Origin: Siphonodentalium dalli
Taxonomy: Eukaryota > Mollusca > Scaphopoda > Gadilida > Siphonodentaliidae
Assembly: GCA_032622095.1 (NCBI GenBank)
Contig: CP136069.1
Location: forward strand, 104,560,278 to 104,624,277
DNA: 64,000 nt
Direction: 5' to 3'
The notes beneath the pieces were generated by a model. That model saw nothing but the letters and a program-made list of their open reading frames with translations, searched no databases and was not told the DNA's origin. The position numbers were made by a program, and so were the translations under genes. Shown in pieces: positions 19,891 through 31,210 of this stretch. The first letter of the stretch is position 1. Each line of letters opens with the position of its first letter.

Positions 19891-20599
19891 GCATTTCGTT
19901 AACTCTATTTAAGAACTATCTCAGTTGACTATGTTGCCAATTTATATTGAGTATTATTTCTAAAAATGATACTGGGTGATATTACTTTTTTTATTTTGAT
20001 ACATTGAGTGACAAATTTTGACAATTCAATAAAGTTTTGATCGGAAAGTTGCACCAAGATTTTTGATTTTCTCTTCACGCATTGTCTACAGAAGAATGAG
20101 TTACACGTCCCAATGTCATGCCAATTCAGCTCAATGATGTGGGCACGGGGATTGCTTAGATTAATACCCAAATAAATTATGAATTTAAAGCGCATTGACA
20201 AATACATAATCTTGAGTATATTCTCCACAATATAATCGAAAAATACAAACGAATGGACACATGATTCAATCCAAATGGTTTATTTAAAAAACATTCCTGC
20301 CAAGAAACGCCCACTGATTACGTGCGCAGAAAATATGTACACGTGTTGTTGTCATGTGGGGCACGCAATGGGGAATGGCATCTATCATGGCTATAACTAT
20401 TACCCATTCTGTAATAAATAAATTACATTCATTGAAAATTCAAACAGAATATATCTTAGAGTTAGTATCAATTGACAATTTCTCGAGTTGCCATTGAATT
20501 TATTGATCAGCCGATGACGATGAAAAAATCTGGGAACATTGCCACGACGTCAGAGTGGCAATGATAAATTCGGGCCATTTTGTTCTCTTGTTTGATTCA
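19891..20599. other. No gene seen
   Basis: AT-rich DNA. A 99-codon minus-strand frame at 19929-20228 has no recognisable domain or splice context and is not called. Confidence 0.5.
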
Positions 20600-20960
20600 G
20601 AAAATGTTTATTCTCTGCGCTTTAACATTGCAAAATACTCCAGTAAATTGGCCATATCATGATGTGAAAAATCAAAGAAATGACATTGTAATACATTAGT
20701 TATGTTTATTTGGAAACACGTGTTCACGAGACATACGCGTTTTTTTTGTAAAATAAAAGTGCGCGAAGCAATTCGAAATATTAATTAGTGCGCAAGGCTG
20801 CATTTACCGCAAATTAATTATCAGCATTGTCTTGTAATTTTATATTGAATACGATTGCTCAGAATTCACTAAGAGAAAGCACTTTTCTCGATCGTAATAC
20901 ACAATGTAGCCACGAATGAATTGTTTACTTTACACAAGATCTATACGGGCGAATGTATTG
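20600..20960 (+). repeat. Third, diverged copy of the 18055/24345 repeat
   Basis: Contains ATGATGTGAAAAATCA, ATGTTTATTTGGAA and AGAGAAAGCACTTTT(C)TCGA in the order seen at 19593-19890 and 18180-18240, but with many changes. Confidence 0.5.
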
Positions 20961-21379
20961 ACTGCAATGTCAAGGTTAAAAGCTGGTGCCAGACAGAAGA
21001 AAACACGTGCGTGTATAAATCACTGGTACAACAACTGGTACAATATGGATTAGTTTTGTCTAATAATGCAGACAATTGTAACTGAATTTACACGTAACTA
21101 TCCAAGAATTGTTATGCCACTTGATAGTTTATTTTTATGTTTCTTTTTACCACGTACCATTGATTTAAACCATTAATAAATCACCCAATTTCGTGATGTG
21201 GTTTGCCGACAGAGAAATTGAAGACTGAAATTCACATTGAGAAAACAAAACTGACCTTTTGTTTGTTATTGTTATAAATATAACTATGAAACCTAATAAA
21301 TATTCACCATACTATCATGCTAGAGGGAGGGGATTCACAACTCTGAAAAACAATTACTCCCATCATGCAGTTGAACATA
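20961..21379. other. No gene seen
   Basis: AT-rich DNA without recognised features. Confidence 0.45.
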
Positions 21380-22985
21380 CAGTCAATTTCGCTTTATTGC
21401 ATAGGCGTCGGTGCATGGCCTTTCTCATGCAATTAACCGAATATGCATAAAGCCGAAATCACCCCATCACCCAATTTGAGGTTCTTAGATTTTTTGTTTT
21501 TACCGTAGTATGGCGAAATAGCAAATCATTCTGTCGCCGTCTATCAATTTCAAATTTCATCTCACAACTTGTTGTAAATTACTATTATGTCAATAAACTG
21601 ATTCATTAACATCTTTATTTGTTGTTATAAAATTATTACATACCATCATTATCACACACAAAAAACATTAAGAAACAAAACCATTTCTTAAACATGTTTT
21701 TATTTCTCCCATCCCATAATTTCTACAGCCTATCTATTTATAGACATTATGACATTGTATGGGAGGCCAAACCAAACACATTCCTTGTTATTTCCATTAC
21801 AGAATGGATTTTATATTGAGTAAGCAATTGTGTTTAATACTTTATTTTAATTTAAACGAACATGATAAAAACAGCAAAAGCAAATGATAAACAACAATTA
21901 CAACAACATTAATAATATACGTTGCGTTTTCGTTTTGAAGACATGATATGCTGTACACTGATAACCAGTAGCCTTATACTGAGAAATGTTTTGATAAAAC
22001 CCCGAGAGTGAATCCTAGTGAACCATTGTTACACTATAAATCAGTTGAATTCATTGAATAAACACGGCACCATGTGTGTCGGGATGAGAAACAAAGACAG
22101 TGTTGTTTTAGCATTTGTGTCTAACTTGGGGAAACAGTGATGTCAACCAGCTGTTCAGTTAATGAGAAGCCATCACCATGTAAACATGTTTCTATTCATT
22201 AAATTATTGTCGGCTCATAAACAAAGAGACCATTGTGTTGGCCTTCTTTTTTGTGTCGGCGACCTTGACACTTTGTTGATAGAATTCCCGAATCGTCCTT
22301 TCACATTCAATAGGATTTTCGGAATTCGAACTGCAGCTAGTTGTTTACAAATGTTTTTATTGTTATGAATCAGACACAAAACAAATATACAAACTTTAAT
22401 CAATCATACAATTCACAAAGAAATAAGGAAACATACAGGAAATGTGTGTGAACAGAAGCATGTTAGAAGAAATAGAAAAGCACTTGGGTTTAGTTGGCGT
22501 CCTTGACACTTTGTTGGTGGAATTCCCGGGAATTTTCCTTTCACTTTGAATTCTCAGAATTGCAACTGGAACTTCAGGTGTTTACAAACGTTTACAAACT
22601 CAACAAACAAACAAATAAATATACAAATTTTAATGAATCATGCAATTCACAAATAAATATGGAAACATACAGGAAATGTGTGTCAACAGAAGCATGTTAG
22701 AAGAGATAGAAATTTGTATTAAGCTTTCCCGTAAAATACGTATTTCAAACTAAATTTTATTTACAATTTGCTATAAATTCGGCACCATAAGGTGACTTTT
22801 TACCCCTTCTCAGAAACATTTTTGGCGATTTTCGTATTGCATAAAAACAGAATACAGTCTGACCCTTATGCAAATAAACGATTAAAAAATGGTCTTTTTA
22901 TGAGAAAATGGTTTGGTGCATGCATATTTTATGCAAATAGCCGAATTATGGATTTAAACGATATGCAATTAACTGAAATTGACTG
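21380..22985. mobile_element. Tc1/mariner (pogo-like) non-autonomous element
   Basis: Both ends read CAGTCAATTTC..TT.ATTGCATA when oriented inward, about 26 bp with three mismatches. Both are flanked by TA (21378-21379 and 22986-22987), the Tc1/mariner target. TTTATTGCATA-type motifs recur subterminally, which resembles pogo/Tigger-type ends. There is no transposase. The interior includes a 240-bp tandem duplication. Confidence 0.6.
22258..22722. repeat. Tandem duplication, two ~240-bp units
   Basis: The first unit (about 22258-22480) and the second (about 22497-22722) share CTTGACACTTTGTTG, GAATTCCCG, CATACAGGAAATGTGTGT and AGAAGCATGTTAGAAGA. A 1-2% to 15% patchwork of differences separates them. 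They lie within the Tc1/mariner-like element. Confidence 0.75.
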
Positions 22986-23123
22986 TATTACATAAAACAA
23001 GAGCCACCATAAAATTTAGTAAGAATACTTTTTTTCCCCCAATAACTTTGACGTCACCATAAAGTTCTGTTGGCTGGGGCGGCGACGTTCTCTCCAGTCA
23101 GTATTGGCTGGAGGTAATGATGT

Positions 23124-23330
23124 TAAGGGTCATCTCAAAACTACTATCGGGATCCCGATAAATATCCCGATAGGATCCCGATAACTCAAAACTATCTTCT
23201 AAATTTCCCGACAGATCCCGATAGAGCGGTCGCCATTTCCCGAAAATATTCCGATTCCGCATCTAAATATTCCAATAACACGCTGATTTCCCGAAAATTT
23301 CCCGATAACTTTCTGAAAGTAATGTACGTA
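23124..23330 (+). mobile_element. Harbinger-like terminus, CCCGATA type
   Basis: TAA at 23124-23126 is followed by GGGTCATCTCAAAACTAC and a dense array of CCCGATA / CCCGAAAAT motifs in both orientations (for example ATCGGGATCCCGAT). The terminus resembles the ends at 30858 and 63541. A matching right end was not found. Confidence 0.5.
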
Positions 23331-24034
23331 GCGTATTGCCGATAACTTTTCGATAATTTAACCATTTATTTCAAGAACAATTATGTCTGTTTTGATAATA
23401 GATGAATCGAGCATGTTGTTTTGTTTATTTCAGTGTTTCTGTTTCCGGTTCAATGTGTTGTCATTACTTTTGGATTCGTCCACAGCTTCCTTTGTAAGCA
23501 CATTTTTGTTCGGGTGGAAGCTTGTTTAAAAGAATTAAAACTCTACATGTTTCAAGCGTTTCGATTCAAAGTTATTAAATTGTCCATTGAATTATTTTTG
23601 CATATTATTCATACAGCACATATCTCCTAGAAGCGCTCTGAAGAAAACATAAAAAGGAATGGTTTCATAAAGGTAGTATCCCTTCAACACTAGCAATAGA
23701 CTGGTCCAAAGTGAACGTGATAAAAAATTCAAATATATATTTGATAAAAATCGAATGGATTACCAACATGTGAAATAAATGCCATAAGATTACGATAATT
23801 ACTACACATTGGCTTCAAATAGTTGATTTTCAATAGCAGGTAGCTTTCTTTAAACAATATTTGAGAACTATATTGTTCGGCTGATTTTCCCACCACCTGA
23901 TTTGCTCTTATTTTTTGGCGCCATCAGTGTCTTGTAAACAATTCACGCTGCCAGGATTTCGATTCATCATTCAAAAATAAATTTGTTCTCAAAACTACGG
24001 CCAATAAATATAATTTCTCCCAGTGTATTTTTTT
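23331..24034. other. No gene seen
   Basis: AT-rich DNA; one 69-codon plus-strand frame lacks any recognised feature. Confidence 0.5.
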
Positions 24035-24344
24035 AGCTCAACTTTACTTTGTAAAGTTTGAGCTATTGCCATGGCTTGGTATCCGTCGTGCGTGTGTGCG
24101 TGATTCGTCAACAATTTCCTTTAGCACGGGCTACAGTTCGTACCTTTGGTCCGATTATTATGAAATTTGTCATGGATGTTGACATTGACATGTAGATGGG
24201 AACGAGTCATTTTGGGGTCATTCGGCCAAAAAACATGGCCGCCAGCAGCCATCTTGGATTTTACTCTTTGCATGACTAAATCCTTTGGCATGGGCTACAG
24301 GTCGTACCTTTGGTCAGATTATTATGAAACTTTAAAATGCAGAT
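24035..24344 (+). repeat. Family C element, short copy
   Basis: Begins with a 30-bp palindrome (AGCTCAACTTTAC, TTT, GTAAAGTTTGAGCT at 24035-24064). Next come CCGTC/GTGC-rich DNA and CAACAATTTCCTTTAGC, and monomers with ACAGGTCGTACCTTTGGTC, ATGAAATTTGTCATGGATG and GCCAGCAGCCATCTTGGAT. Confidence 0.8.
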
Positions 24345-24880
24345 AACGAAATGCGCTAAATCATTATTTTTTTGAAAATGGCGCATTTTGCACGCGTTCG
24401 CCTCGCCGCCTATACTGACACAAATAAAACATAACGCAAGTTTTACGCAGTCAATTCTTTAATTTTTCACATCACAATTTGGCGAATTTCCTGGAGGCTA
24501 TCTAAGTGATAATGCGCAGTGAATGTGAACATTAGTAATCACACAAGAACAAAATAATCAGCGCTGACAAAAATGTTTACCCCTCCGAGAACCTCATATG
24601 CACCTAATGTTCGTACTTGACCCAATTAATTATGATCGATAGATCCCTCCCTACACATTTCAATGCGTCGATCATGCCCGTCATATATGACATAATATTG
24701 GCAAGTCATTTTAAAACGATGGACTGGCTATTAATATCGATAAAAGTATGCACATTTGAGATATCAAACTAACTAAAAGTTAGCAAGACATCTTTTTGAA
24801 AAAAGATGACGAAATATAGACCTACTACAAACAAATCGCATCGTGTTACCTTGACCTTGATGATGCAATCGTAAAATTCG
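24345..24880 (-). repeat. Large inverted-repeat arm (right)
   Basis: Reverse complement of 18055-18301 plus 19593-19890. The family C element ends exactly where this arm starts. Confidence 0.7.
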
Positions 24881-25224
24881 ACACTGTCAACATAATTAGG
24901 CTATGTTCAACTTATCAAAATTATTAATGCAGCCTATTTATATTAGTAATAATTACAGAAAACGAAATTAATGTAGAGTATATAGGCCTACAAAAGCAGC
25001 CCATGCACACATTGTCAGTTAAATGTTATGATTGCTTCGCGTATTTATAACTTTTGCACTGCAGATTTGCATGGAATTTTCCAGTCATATTTTCACAGGT
25101 CTGTATAGACGCTCTTTATTTACCATATTAGGATTCATGGAAACAACAACAACATTATGGAAAAACTATGGAATTACTACTAAATTGTTAATGCTAAAAG
25201 TTTACATATACAGCAGGACCCCCC

Positions 25225-25261
<37 letters not shown>

Positions 25262-25758
25262 ACATGTCATGTTACGAATCTCTATAGTCTGCATGTACTA
25301 AATGATAGAGAACAGAGTAGATATTCATGGCTTGCATGATCGATCTACCCCCCAGGTCAGGTCAGGTCAGGTCCAGTTAAAAGGTTTAAAATGATCTCAA
25401 ATAAAATTCCCCATACTGATAGAATGACATGTGTGAACAACCTGACAAATCAATATAATGATCAATATAACTGAAGCAGCATGAAACAAGTTAGATATTG
25501 CCAACCCACTCAAACAACTGTGTTCTAGTTTAATTACACACCCGGATGACAATGAAGGGTCACTCATTAATTTCTTGTTCAAAGGTATTCTTCATGAGCT
25601 GCTTAATTGCCATATAAATAAAACACAAATGTTCTGTTAAGATTATGTCTTTTCCAAGGATGTTGATGCATTATTTGAATATCTTGAAATTCCTTTTATT
25701 TATTTATTTATGATATGGCATGTAATATAATAATAACTCTGTTCTGGTCCATTGATAG
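24881..25758. other. Intron upstream of GAK exon 2; C35 run
   Basis: Contains a run of about 35 C at 25227-25261 and a (GGTCA)n stretch at 25355-25373. It ends in the acceptor ATTGATAG at 25758. No other gene is seen. Confidence 0.6.
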
Positions 25759-26832
25759 GAGCATCAGAGAGAGCTCGAAACAGAATGCAGAGAAGCTCAA
25801 GCCTAAGCTCAAATGAGAGTCCAGTTCATAAACCATTCAGCGACGAACCTAAACCAACCAGTAAGCCTTCAACGAACAACATTGATAAAGAAACAACTAA
25901 GAAGTCAGAGCCTCCCACTGGCTCCTTCTTTGATACACTTGATTGGAAGGACAATTATGGATCTGTTCCTGATGAGCCTGTGGTGCCACATATAATCCAG
26001 GAAATGGAAATCAAGTTAATAGACAATGAAAGCTCAGATGATGAAGATTTCTCATCTTTATCAAATAATGCTGGTCAAATAAAGGAGAACAAATTTAATT
26101 CAATATTTGGAACTCATTTCAAATCACCCCCATGTCCTCCAACTACCCCGAATCCTCCTGAGCAGGATGCTGACCTTTTAAACATAGGTAGTGGCCCAAC
26201 TCAAAATGTCAACAGTTTCGTTGACAAATTAGACTTATTAAATATTGGCGGGAGCATTGCTGATGGTAGTTCTAGGAATTTAGACTTATTATCTGGTGGC
26301 GGCGGCACCTCAGACTTTGATTTCTTTGGACAAATGGACAGTATGAACAAACCATCTCAACCATCTAGTCAAACTACAGTAAAAAACAATACATTTGACC
26401 CATTCAAAGCTGCCGGAGACAAAACATCAGCAGGTAATGACTTCTTCAATATGATGGACAGTAATTCCAACAATCCCCCTGCTTCAAATGACTTAATTGG
26501 CAGCTGGGGATCAACTATAAAGACAAACATGACTTCGACAGGTTCAGGTGGCAGTGACAAGGACTTATTCAGTAATTGGAATTCAGGAAAAAATAACCAG
26601 TTCCAATCTGACATTCCAAAGAACAATAGTTTTAGTAGTTTTGGTTCTGCTGGAGTTCCTAGAAATAATAGTTTTAATAATTTATCGTCTGGAATGACTA
26701 CAAATATGCCGAAAACAAACAGTTTCAATAACTTGGACAGTGTGAATTCTTCTGGATGCAATGATGGTTTAAATCCAAATACCACAGAGGCACAGTCCAA
26801 TCAGATGAAAAATGACCCATTTGCAAACTTCG
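25759..26832 (+). CDS. GAK/auxilin exon: clathrin- and AP2-binding linker
   Basis: A 1074-nt exon between acceptor GATAG and donor CG|GTAAGT. With the previous exon it reads FG|ASERARN..., and its phases match. The product is a low-complexity linker rich in endocytic motifs: FFDTLDW (equivalent to FLHTLDW in vertebrate GAK), an acidic ESSDDEDF stretch, and clathrin-box-like DLLNI twice and DLLSG once. Further on come DPF twice (FDPFKAA, NDPFANF), DFF/DLF motifs, tryptophan motifs DLIGSWGS and DLFSNWNS, and NSF-containing repeats near the C-terminus. In vertebrate GAK this region binds clathrin and AP2 and precedes the J domain. The J-domain exons should follow but were not found in the remaining 37 kb. 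Confidence 0.88.
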
Positions 26833-26867
26833 GTAAGTAATTATAAATTTTTAGACTCCCGTTTTTT

Positions 26868-27290
26868 AGTGCAACTTTACTTTGTAAAGTTTGAGCTATT
26901 GCCATTGCCGTGTGTGTGCATCCATCAACAATTTCCTTTAGCTCAGGCTACAGATCGTACCTTTGTGTCATTGCAGTTGAGATTGATATGTAGATGGGAA
27001 CGAGTCATTTTGGGGTCATTCGGCAAAAAAAATAAGGCCGCCAGTCATTTTGGGGTCATTCGGTCATAAAACATGGCTGTTGGCAGTCATCTTGGATTTT
27101 ACTGATTGCATGACTAAATTCTTTGGCACACCCTACAGTCCACTTCCCTCAGCCGATCATCACCAAACTTCATAATAATCTTGATATTGATATACTAGAT
27201 GGAAGCTATCAAATGTTTTTGAATTTCATTTGAAAACATAGCTGCCAGCAATCATCTTGGATTTTACTTTATATATATCTCTTCGTGTTG
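26868..27290 (+). repeat. Family C element next to the GAK donor
   Basis: Starts 35 bp after the exon boundary with a slightly damaged form of the family C palindrome. It has two to three shortened monomers, including ATCTTGGATTTTACT and GGGTCATTCGG. Confidence 0.75.
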
Positions 27291-27394
27291 ATAATCTAGT
27301 ATTACTTAGACTTTTCAACTTTCCGTATTCTTAATTGCTCCATTGAATGTAACGCATGAAATTATTCCATTTTCAAGTTGAGCTACAGTGTCAT

Positions 27395-28000
27395 TGACAC
27401 TTTCATTTATCTGATTGGAACCAAATTTGGTATGCGAGTTTCTCAACTCAAAATACGGATCACGTTTGAATATGAGTTTGATCTGATTTTTTTACTGGAA
27501 TCACGGCCCTTACTAAGAATTAAACATATTTGAGGTTTTCTGATGATTGCCCTTAGTTGCTTACCTAATTAACCTTAACTAATTACCAGTAATACCAGCT
27601 TAGCTGCAAGAGAGACAGGAGAGAATGAGGCTTATTGAATTAGTGTTGTTTTTAGCTCTATATAATAGAATTAACTGCAAAGAGTAGTGTAAGGTGTAAC
27701 CCATTCATGATTCAATGGAATCTCCCATTCAGTTCTAAAAGTATAAATTGGAATAGTCTATTGTTCATTTGTAGGCATGTTTTTGAGCAGTCAGAGAGAA
27801 CTCCATTCAGTATCACTATTTTAAATAATTTAAAAATTTCTGCAGGTTCTATGGGCAGATTTCCATTATACTTGGCATGGAGCATTGCCTTAAAGCATAG
27901 TTTATTATTTGTTCATATGTTCATGGTTGAGTGAATGCCATAGAGCATGGATAGTTGGGCGGATATGTGTAAAATCGTTCATTTTAATGAACAAGGTAGC
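27395..28000 (+). repeat. Family B-type monomers
   Basis: Has ATTTATCTGATTGGAACC and AAATTTGGTATG(C/T)GAG and a segment (27700-27800) shared with 51990-52050 (ATTGGAATAGTC(T/C)ATTGTT). Neither the start palindrome nor the end hairpin is present. Confidence 0.6.
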
Positions 28001-28289
28001 ATAGGTTGTAGCTCACTTGGTTATTAACCAAGTTATATAATCAACTGACAACCCAATGTTCTATTCTGGTTGTCCCAGTACCTTCTGGGGATGACAAATT
28101 CATTTTAAAGATGTAGTATGGAATTCTGCCAAAACGTCTTTTGGGATTCTGGTCATATTTCTGAATGGAAATGGGCAAAACTTCGAAACAGAACTGAGAG
28201 GAACCATATTATGTGGCTACTCTTGCCCATTAGTATCACAATTGATCAACTTAATACATGGTGTATGTCAAAATTGCGTGACTGCATGT

Positions 28290-29060
28290 GTGGTCATATG
28301 TGAGGTTTGAATATGTTTAGAGGGAGTTATTGTATGATCATGAATGATGTGAATAGTTATACAAGGAGTGGCCATATGGTCATTGGTGGGGTGTCCATGA
28401 GCTGCATATGTATACAAGGAATGGCTGTATGGTCATGGGTGAAGTGAATATGTATACAGCGAGTGGCTGTATGATAACAGATGTTGTGTATGGGTATAAC
28501 GAGAGTAGCTACATGGTCATCGGTGTGTTGTTTATGTATATATGAAGTTACTAGATATCCTTGTGTGTGATGCACAGGTGTATCTTGGAGGGCTATTGTT
28601 GTGGATGGGTATATATCTATACACGTGTTGGCTGTATGATCATGGGTTTGTGTATGGACAAATGGGGGAGTGGTTGTACTTATGGGTAATGTACATTGGT
28701 GTACATGGAATGACTGTATGGTCATGATTTTTGAAGTGTATATGCATACATGTATAGCTTGGTAGTCATTGGCGGGCTTGTGGGTATATAGGAAGTGTCC
28801 TTGTGATCATGGGTGTATATGGGATGTATATGCATCTCAGCTGTGTCTGTACTGTCATGGATGAGTGTATCAGTATCCAGCGAGTCGCTGGGTTGTCATG
28901 GTGATGTGTATATGCAGGTCTGGAGTGTACAAATGGCTGTGTGTGCGGGGTATTGGTATATCTATTGATGAGGTGTACTGTATGTGTATACATGCAGTGA
29001 CTCTACAGTGATGTGCGGGGTGAATATGTATATGTTGAGTGGCTATATATATACAACTAG
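28290..29060 (+). repeat. Minisatellite, ~45-55-bp units, first block
   Basis: Diverged units of the type TATACAAGGAGTGGCTGTAT then GGTCATGGGTGAGGTGTATATG. Long minus-strand frames rich in His and Thr over this block are by-products of the repeat. Confidence 0.8.
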
Positions 29061-29869
29061 AAGGTGACCCGACTTCGTCCGGGCTTTGACCTTGAATTGA
29101 CCATTTTGAAGGTCAAGGTCAGGTGGGGTCAAACACCAACACCCCAAAAATGGTGGAAATCGGCCCAGCGGATACCGGGAAATCGGCCCAGCGGATACCG
29201 AGATACCCTATGCATCAAATTTCGTCCGTAAAAATCCGCCAGTTTAACCCGATTTGATTTCCACTCAAGTATATAAACGCGCCTCATATACACACGCTCA
29301 TTAATTATCAAGTTTCAACGTAACGATAAATTACCATCGGTGCCCGAGATATCGCCAAGACGTCTGAAACAGTCAAATGCATCGGCCGGTTATTAAAGCG
29401 TTAACGTGATCTAACGTTATGACCTCTAACGACGTCATAGAAGTTACGCATTGTTTTTATCCTGATGGAAGATAGTACCACTTCTTCTTGATAATGGAGG
29501 CAGATAACTAAAACGGATACATACGCATTATATATCGTTGGAAAGAGGAAACACGAAAGATTCTCACAGTGTCATTATTATGACTGGCATTTTATTATTC
29601 GCGCTGTTTCGAATCGATTTGTAAGCACCGAACTCAAATGAAAGTCCTGTAACACAGCGTAAAAACAGATTTGACCTCGGCACGTGAAAAGTTGACCTCG
29701 GATCTGAAAATTAATATGCCTATGCCACTTCCCGACCGATAGTAACCTCACATACGAAGTTTCATCGAAATCGGGTCGGCCGTTTTCGAGTCCATCGCGA
29801 TCACACACACAGACACACAGATACACACACACACACACAGATCTTCCAAAATATATAATAGATGAGTGA
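29061..29869 (+). repeat. Inserted dispersed repeat ending in a CA microsatellite
   Basis: Starts CTAGAAGGTGACCCGACTTC and interrupts the minisatellite. It contains the duplicated phrase GAAATCGGCCCAGCGGATAC. It ends TTTCATCGAAATCGGGTCGG and then (CACA)n at 29803-29840. The layout resembles 3' ends of non-LTR or Penelope-like elements, but no coding part is present and the class is not settled. Confidence 0.5.
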
Positions 29870-30854
29870 GTAAATATGTATACAAGTAGTCATAAATGCG
29901 GTGTGTGAGTATATACAGCGATTGTCTGAATTTTCTATTGGCGAGGTGTATAAGCAAACATGGAGTGTATGGATGGCCACTCAAGTATATAAACGCGCCT
30001 CATATACACACGCTCATTAATTATCAAGTTTCAACGTAACGATAAATTACCATCGGTGCCCGACTGTTCAGGGCATTGGTATATATTGAATGACTCTATG
30101 GCCATTGGTGAGGTGTAGATGTATACCTGGAGAGACAATATGGTCATGAGTGAGGTGTATATGTATATATTGAGTGGCTATATGGTAATCAGTGTGACCG
30201 ATAGGTATACCTTGAGTGACCGTATGGCCAATGTTGAGGCGATATGTGGGGTATTGGTATACCTATGGTTGTAATGACATTGTTGAGGTGTTTATGTACC
30301 GGTATACCTTGAGTGACTGTATGCATGGATAGGGTTTATATGTATGTTTTGAGTGGCTATATGTCCATATGTGTGGCCAATAGGTGTACACGGAGCAACA
30401 ATATGGCTAATGGTGGAGTGAATATGTATACAAGGAGTTACTGTATGACCATGAATGTGGTGTGTGAGTATACAGCGAGTGGCTGAATTGCCATGAGTGA
30501 GGTGTACATTCAAGTCTGGCTTGTATGAATGGTCGTGTGCGCATAGTATGGTGATATATAGAAGGGCTGTATGGCCATTGATGAGGTGTATATGTTTACC
30601 TGGAGTGACTATGGTTATGGTTGCGGTGTATATGTATATCTTGAGTGTCTATGTGGCCATAGGTGTGGCAAATAGATATACAGGGAGTGATTGAATGGCT
30701 AATATGTATAGAAGAAGTGGCTGTATACATGGAGTGATCATATAGTCATGGTGAGGTGTACATGTAGGGTTATGCCTGCATGACTGTATAGTCACGTGTG
30801 GATGTACAGGTATACCAAGTGTGGCTGTATGGTCATGCATGAGGTGTATGTGTA
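29870..30854 (+). repeat. Minisatellite, second block
   Basis: Same unit as 28290-29060. It is interrupted at 29977-30063 by an exact 87-bp copy of 29261-29347. Confidence 0.8.
29977..30063 (+). repeat. Exact 87-bp duplicate of 29261-29347
   Basis: Starts CCACTCAAGTATATAAACGC and ends CATCGGTGCCCGA in both places. The source lies inside the 29061-29869 insertion, 716 bp upstream. No mismatch was seen. Confidence 0.9.
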
Positions 30855-31210
30855 TAAGGGAGCGTCTCAAAAGTCTTTGCGGAATTCCGAAAGTATTTTC
30901 CAAAAACAAATGACGTTATGAACACTTTGCGGAAAACTGTTTGCGGAAATTTTTCGGTAATTACGTTCCTTCTTTCGGAAAATAGCGCTAAGGCTTGCGG
31001 AAAAGAAGACGACGTTTGCGGATTTTTTTCGGAATACGTCCGACATTTTCGGAATTTGCGGAAATAATTGCGGAATTCAACCCAACGTTATCGGAATTTT
31101 AGTTTCCTCTTTCGGAATTTGCGGAAATAATTGCGGAATTCACCCTAACGTTATCGGAATTTGAATGCATGCGGACCTCGTTCCGGAAAATTTGCGGAAT
31201 ATATTCATGG

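Noticed and set aside
28357-30909. Minus-strand His/Thr-rich frames
   Set aside because: They are translations of the minisatellite and change with unit number; no conserved protein signal.
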